From positions 146,436-210,435 of the forward strand of contig NZ_JALJXJ010000013.1 of NCBI RefSeq assembly GCF_024170005.1: 64,000 nt of DNA, given 5' to 3'. The notes under the pieces were generated by a model. It did no database searches. It saw nothing but the letters and a program-made list of their open reading frames with translations, and was not told the origin of the DNA. The translations under genes were made by a program, and so were the position numbers. Positions within the stretch are counted from its first letter, which is position 1. Every line of letters starts with the position of its first letter. The DNA comes from Azospirillum lipoferum. GTDB lineage: Bacteria > Pseudomonadota > Alphaproteobacteria > Azospirillales > Azospirillaceae. Positions 61,702 to 64,000 of the stretch are shown one piece after another.

Positions 61702-63876
61702 CTACGGCTGCACCTTCCGCAGCCGGTCGAAGCGCTCCCGCTCCTCCGGCGTGGCGATCTGCCGGAACTCCTTGACCCGTTCGGGTGACACCTTCCCAGG
61801 GTTGGCAGCGCTGCGCAGACGCCATTTCTGCTCATCCGGCGGAATCTTCATGTCCCGCATCATCCGGCGCGCCTGACTGCGGAGTTCGTTTGCCTCCTCC
61901 GTCCGGCCGTCCCGCCGCGCGCTGTCGGCGTCCTTCAGCAGCTTGTTGACCTCCGGCATGCCGAGCTTCACCTCGGTCTCATGCCGACGCTCCGCCGCCA
62001 GCAGCGCGCCGCGCTTCGGCCCGCCCGGCGCCCCCTGGCTGAAGGTGAAGCCGGTCAACTCGCCGGCCAGTTTCAGCCGCGCCACCCGCTGGTCACCGCT
62101 GCCGGTCAGCACGTCGCGCAGGGTCTCGAACGTCCCGGTCGGGAACTGCGCCTGCATGAAGTGGGTGACGATGTTGCCGGCGGCCCGCGCCATGCCGGCG
62201 GGGGTGGTGTCCTCGGCGTTGTAGACCGGTCGGCGAAAGCCATGGTCATTGGACAGCACCTCCAGCGACGGCCGGGCGATGGTGCTGAGCTTGGCCTTCA
62301 GCATGTCGAGCGGGCGGGGCAGGTAGCCCTGGAACTCCTCGCCGATCTTGCCGGCCGGGTTGCGCAGATAGATGCCGGTGCCGCGGGCGTCCAGCCCCCA
62401 GAAGATGCGCCCCTCCTTGCCCGGCTCGTTCCCGCTGTTCGGCGTCAGGCTCTCCAGCAGATGGAACGGGTTCAGGGCTGAGAACGGATCGTTGCCGACG
62501 TGCTGCAACAGCCGCTGGAACCGCTCGACATAGCCGGCGGCCTCCTTGTCGAGGCTGCCGTCCCGCATCATCACGTTCAGGCCGGATTGCAGGAGGCTGT
62601 TGGCGGCGTACATCATGCCGACGTCGATCAGGAAGGCGTGCGGCGCCTTCTTCCAGGTCAGGCTGACGGCGGCCTTCGCCCGCAGCTCGCCGGCGTCCCG
62701 CGCGATCTGGGAGCGCACCTCGCTGGGCAACCCGGTCAGCATGTCCTTCATCACCCCGAGATTGCCGATGGTGAAGGTGCGGGAGAACATCGCGAGGTTG
62801 GCGATCCGGGTGGCGGTTTCGCCCATCGCCTCCTTCGGCAGGGCGCCGGCGTAGCGGTTGGCGAAGTGGGCGGCGATGCGGGAGGCGGTCACCTCGTCGA
62901 CCCGCCGGCGGATCAGATCCTCGCGGACGTTCTTGTACAAGCCCATCTGCAAGTCGCCGATGCGGTCCCACAGCAGCGTCCCGTGCCAGAAGTCGCCGAA
63001 CCGATCGATGGCTTCGGCGACCTTCCGGCCGGCGCCAGGGCTCATGGTGCCGATGCCCTTCCGCAAACCAGTGGCGATCAGCCCGCGGCAGGGTTCCAGG
63101 CTGTTGGCGCCGCCGATGCCGAGCAGGTCGTCGGTGGCACCGCGGTGCCCACCGATGGGCACGAGCCCCGCGTCGATGGCGCGCTCCATGAACGCAGGAT
63201 CCCGCTTGGCGGCGTTGCCCTCGAAATAGACCTTCAGGGTGAGAACCTTGCCCGGCATCACCGGCAGGGCGCGGCCCCATTCCACCATGTTGTGGATCAG
63301 CGGCGACCACATGATGGCCGACATGGCGCCGCCCTTCAGCTGCATGGCGGCGGTGCGGACCGCGTTCCACTCCGCCGGGGTGAACGCCCCGAGGTCACGC
63401 AGGGCGTGGATGGTTTCGTGATCGACGGCGCGCGGCTTGTCCGGCGTGCTGAGCGCGGTCTCGATCAGCCCGCGGGTGTAGCGGGCGCGGCCGGCCGGAA
63501 CCGGCTGGCCGGTCGCCTGGGAGCGGATGGCGTCGACCATCGACAGGGCCACGCGGTCGTCGATCCCATAGCGCTGAAGCCGGGCGCGAAGGTCCACCTC
63601 CAGGGCAGGGGCGACGTCCTCGATGTCGGGGGCGATGCTGAAGCGCTCATCCAGGAAGGGGGCTACGTCGCCGAAGGCGCGCTCTTCCGGTCGAGGATAT
63701 CCGCCATCACGCGACCGTTGTGTGCCTGCCGCTGGGCCTCGGCCCGCTGCGCTTCCGTCATCGCCGGGTCCGCGGCCCGTGCCTCGATCTTCTCCGCCAA
63801 GCTCCTCAAACGGGATTGCCGATCCATCGCTGCTGTCCTCTTGCCGTTTCGCAAATTCCGCCTCATGGGCGATCAT
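61702..63876 (-). CDS. Phage/mobile-element large polyvalent protein, C-terminal portion (LPD38-like)
   Basis: Up to 724 codons are open. The trustworthy part runs from about 63690 to the stop: a segment with AVDHETIHALRDLGAFTPAEW (a zinc-peptidase-like HExxH-type pattern, HETIH), a long middle (IANLAMFSRTFTIGNLGVMKDMLTGLPS, membrane-active-looking) and a charged coiled C-terminus (RPEERERFDRLRKVQP type). It resembles the C-terminal modules of giant phage or conjugative polyvalent proteins (LPD38 type). The first 60 codons are Gly/Arg-rich and look like a shadow of the overlapping short frame, so the true start or upstream part is lost. An IS element begins just beyond. Confidence 0.7.
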   Translation of the reverse strand: MIAHEAEFAKRQEDSSDGSAIPFEELGGEDRGTGRGPGDDGSAAGRGPAAGTQRSRDGGYPRPEERAFGDVAPFLDERFSIAPDIEDVAPALEVDLRARLQRYGIDDRVALSMVDAIRSQATGQPVPAGRARYTRGLIETALSTPDKPRAVDHETIHALRDLGAFTPAEWNAVRTAAMQLKGGAMSAIMWSPLIHNMVEWGRALPVMPGKVLTLKVYFEGNAAKRDPAFMERAIDAGLVPIGGHRGATDDLLGIGGANSLEPCRGLIATGLRKGIGTMSPGAGRKVAEAIDRFGDFWHGTLLWDRIGDLQMGLYKNVREDLIRRRVDEVTASRIAAHFANRYAGALPKEAMGETATRIANLAMFSRTFTIGNLGVMKDMLTGLPSEVRSQIARDAGELRAKAAVSLTWKKAPHAFLIDVGMMYAANSLLQSGLNVMMRDGSLDKEAAGYVERFQRLLQHVGNDPFSALNPFHLLESLTPNSGNEPGKEGRIFWGLDARGTGIYLRNPAGKIGEEFQGYLPRPLDMLKAKLSTIARPSLEVLSNDHGFRRPVYNAEDTTPAGMARAAGNIVTHFMQAQFPTGTFETLRDVLTGSGDQRVARLKLAGELTGFTFSQGAPGGPKRGALLAAERRHETEVKLGMPEVNKLLKDADSARRDGRTEEANELRSQARRMMRDMKIPPDEQKWRLRSAANPGKVSPERVKEFRQIATPEERERFDRLRKVQP
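63663..63827 (-). pseudogene. Overlapping short frame, probable upstream piece of the polyvalent protein
   Basis: Reads MDRQSRLRSLAEKIEARAAD and continues as a helical, Ala/Glu/Arg-rich segment ending DRKSAPSAT. Its amino-acid pattern is more protein-like than the overlapping main frame. It runs directly into the point where the main frame becomes convincing (AFGDVAPFLDERF), as expected for a frameshift. It could alternatively be a small separate gene. Confidence 0.45.
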
Positions 63877-64000
63877 GGTGTAAGCGCAATGTCAGAATGT
63901 CAGTCCCTCGCAACATAGAACTGTCAGTCTTCCGCCAGGTTTTCGACGGCTGGGAGGCTGGCGATGGGCTGGATTACGATGAGCGAACGGGACTTGCAAC
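63877..64000 (+). mobile_element. Left end of an ISNCY-type insertion sequence (truncated by window edge)
   Basis: The sequence after the polyvalent protein start has tandem ATGTCAG units (63890-63904) and a further CTGTCAG, typical of IS termini with repeated transposase sites, followed by the transposase start. The right end is outside the window. Confidence 0.55.
63964..64000 (+). CDS. ISNCY-family transposase, first residues only
   Basis: ATG 63964 encodes MGWITMSERDLQ up to the window edge; an internal ATG at 63979 starts MSERDLQ. The MSERxLQRIxVLTEV opening is characteristic of ISNCY-family transposases. The rest lies outside the window. Confidence 0.6.
   Translation, partial: MGWITMSERDLQ

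Noticed and set aside
61558..61788. A plus frame with KVLPEEQFGAVP, faintly like the EQFG motif of reverse transcriptases.
   Set aside because: Only about ten residues match, no other RT motif is present, and it overlaps the end of the polyvalent protein gene on the other strand.

Overview
The window is high-GC DNA with alphaproteobacterial gene content: a PAS/PilZ chemoreceptor, a class I PHA synthase, periplasmic PHB-depolymerase-type proteins, a livHMGF-type transporter operon with acyl-CoA ligases, and two-component/c-di-GMP proteins. It most resembles Azospirillum or a close Rhodospirillales relative. This is a judgement from protein character, not a database result. About 50 protein genes and one tRNA are supported.

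Layout. 0-5.4 kb: the 3' part of a sensor kinase, an Lrp/AsnC regulator, a PAS-MCP-PilZ chemoreceptor and a TetR regulator. 5.4-16 kb: the most unusual locus. An IclR-type DNA-binding domain is fused to a C-terminally truncated acyl-CoA-synthetase (ANL) domain. It is divergent from an operon of ABC ATPase, long-chain acyl-CoA ligase, two permeases, binding protein, second ATPase and PaaK-like ligase. Two nearly identical 17-bp palindromes (GGTCCA-N5-TGGACC), centres 116 bp apart, lie at the regulator start and just downstream of a good promoter for the operon. I read this as an uptake-and-CoA-activation system controlled by a regulator whose sensor was recruited from its own enzyme family.

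16-41 kb is mostly core-like: GST, class A beta-lactamase, a tail-anchored pseudokinase with a small membrane partner, phaC, a lipoprotein, a type I secretion ATPase/adaptor pair, a peroxiredoxin, a tandem pair of PHB-depolymerase-like proteins (the first has lost its catalytic Ser and probably its His), enolase, an alpha/beta hydrolase, murJ, a sulfurtransferase, a FliN-like protein, diaminopropionate ammonia-lyase, a ClpP-fold periplasmic protein, gatB and a PAS histidine kinase.

From tRNA-Ser(GCU) at 41.8 kb to the end the window is accessory in character: a GST/LysR pair, fragments of IS3-, IS6- and IS21-type transposition genes, a GsiABCD-like peptide importer with a gamma-glutamyltransferase, esterase and GntR regulator, a PAS-HisKA_2 kinase with a REC-PAS-PAS-GGDEF-EAL protein, an AraC/aldo-keto reductase pair, and a phage-type polyvalent protein (LPD38-like) whose upstream end abuts an ISNCY-type transposase running off the window. 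Gene-poor scars lie at 41.9-42.2, 44.0-45.0, 53.6-55.0 and 58.5-59.5 kb. No CRISPR array and no rRNA was seen.
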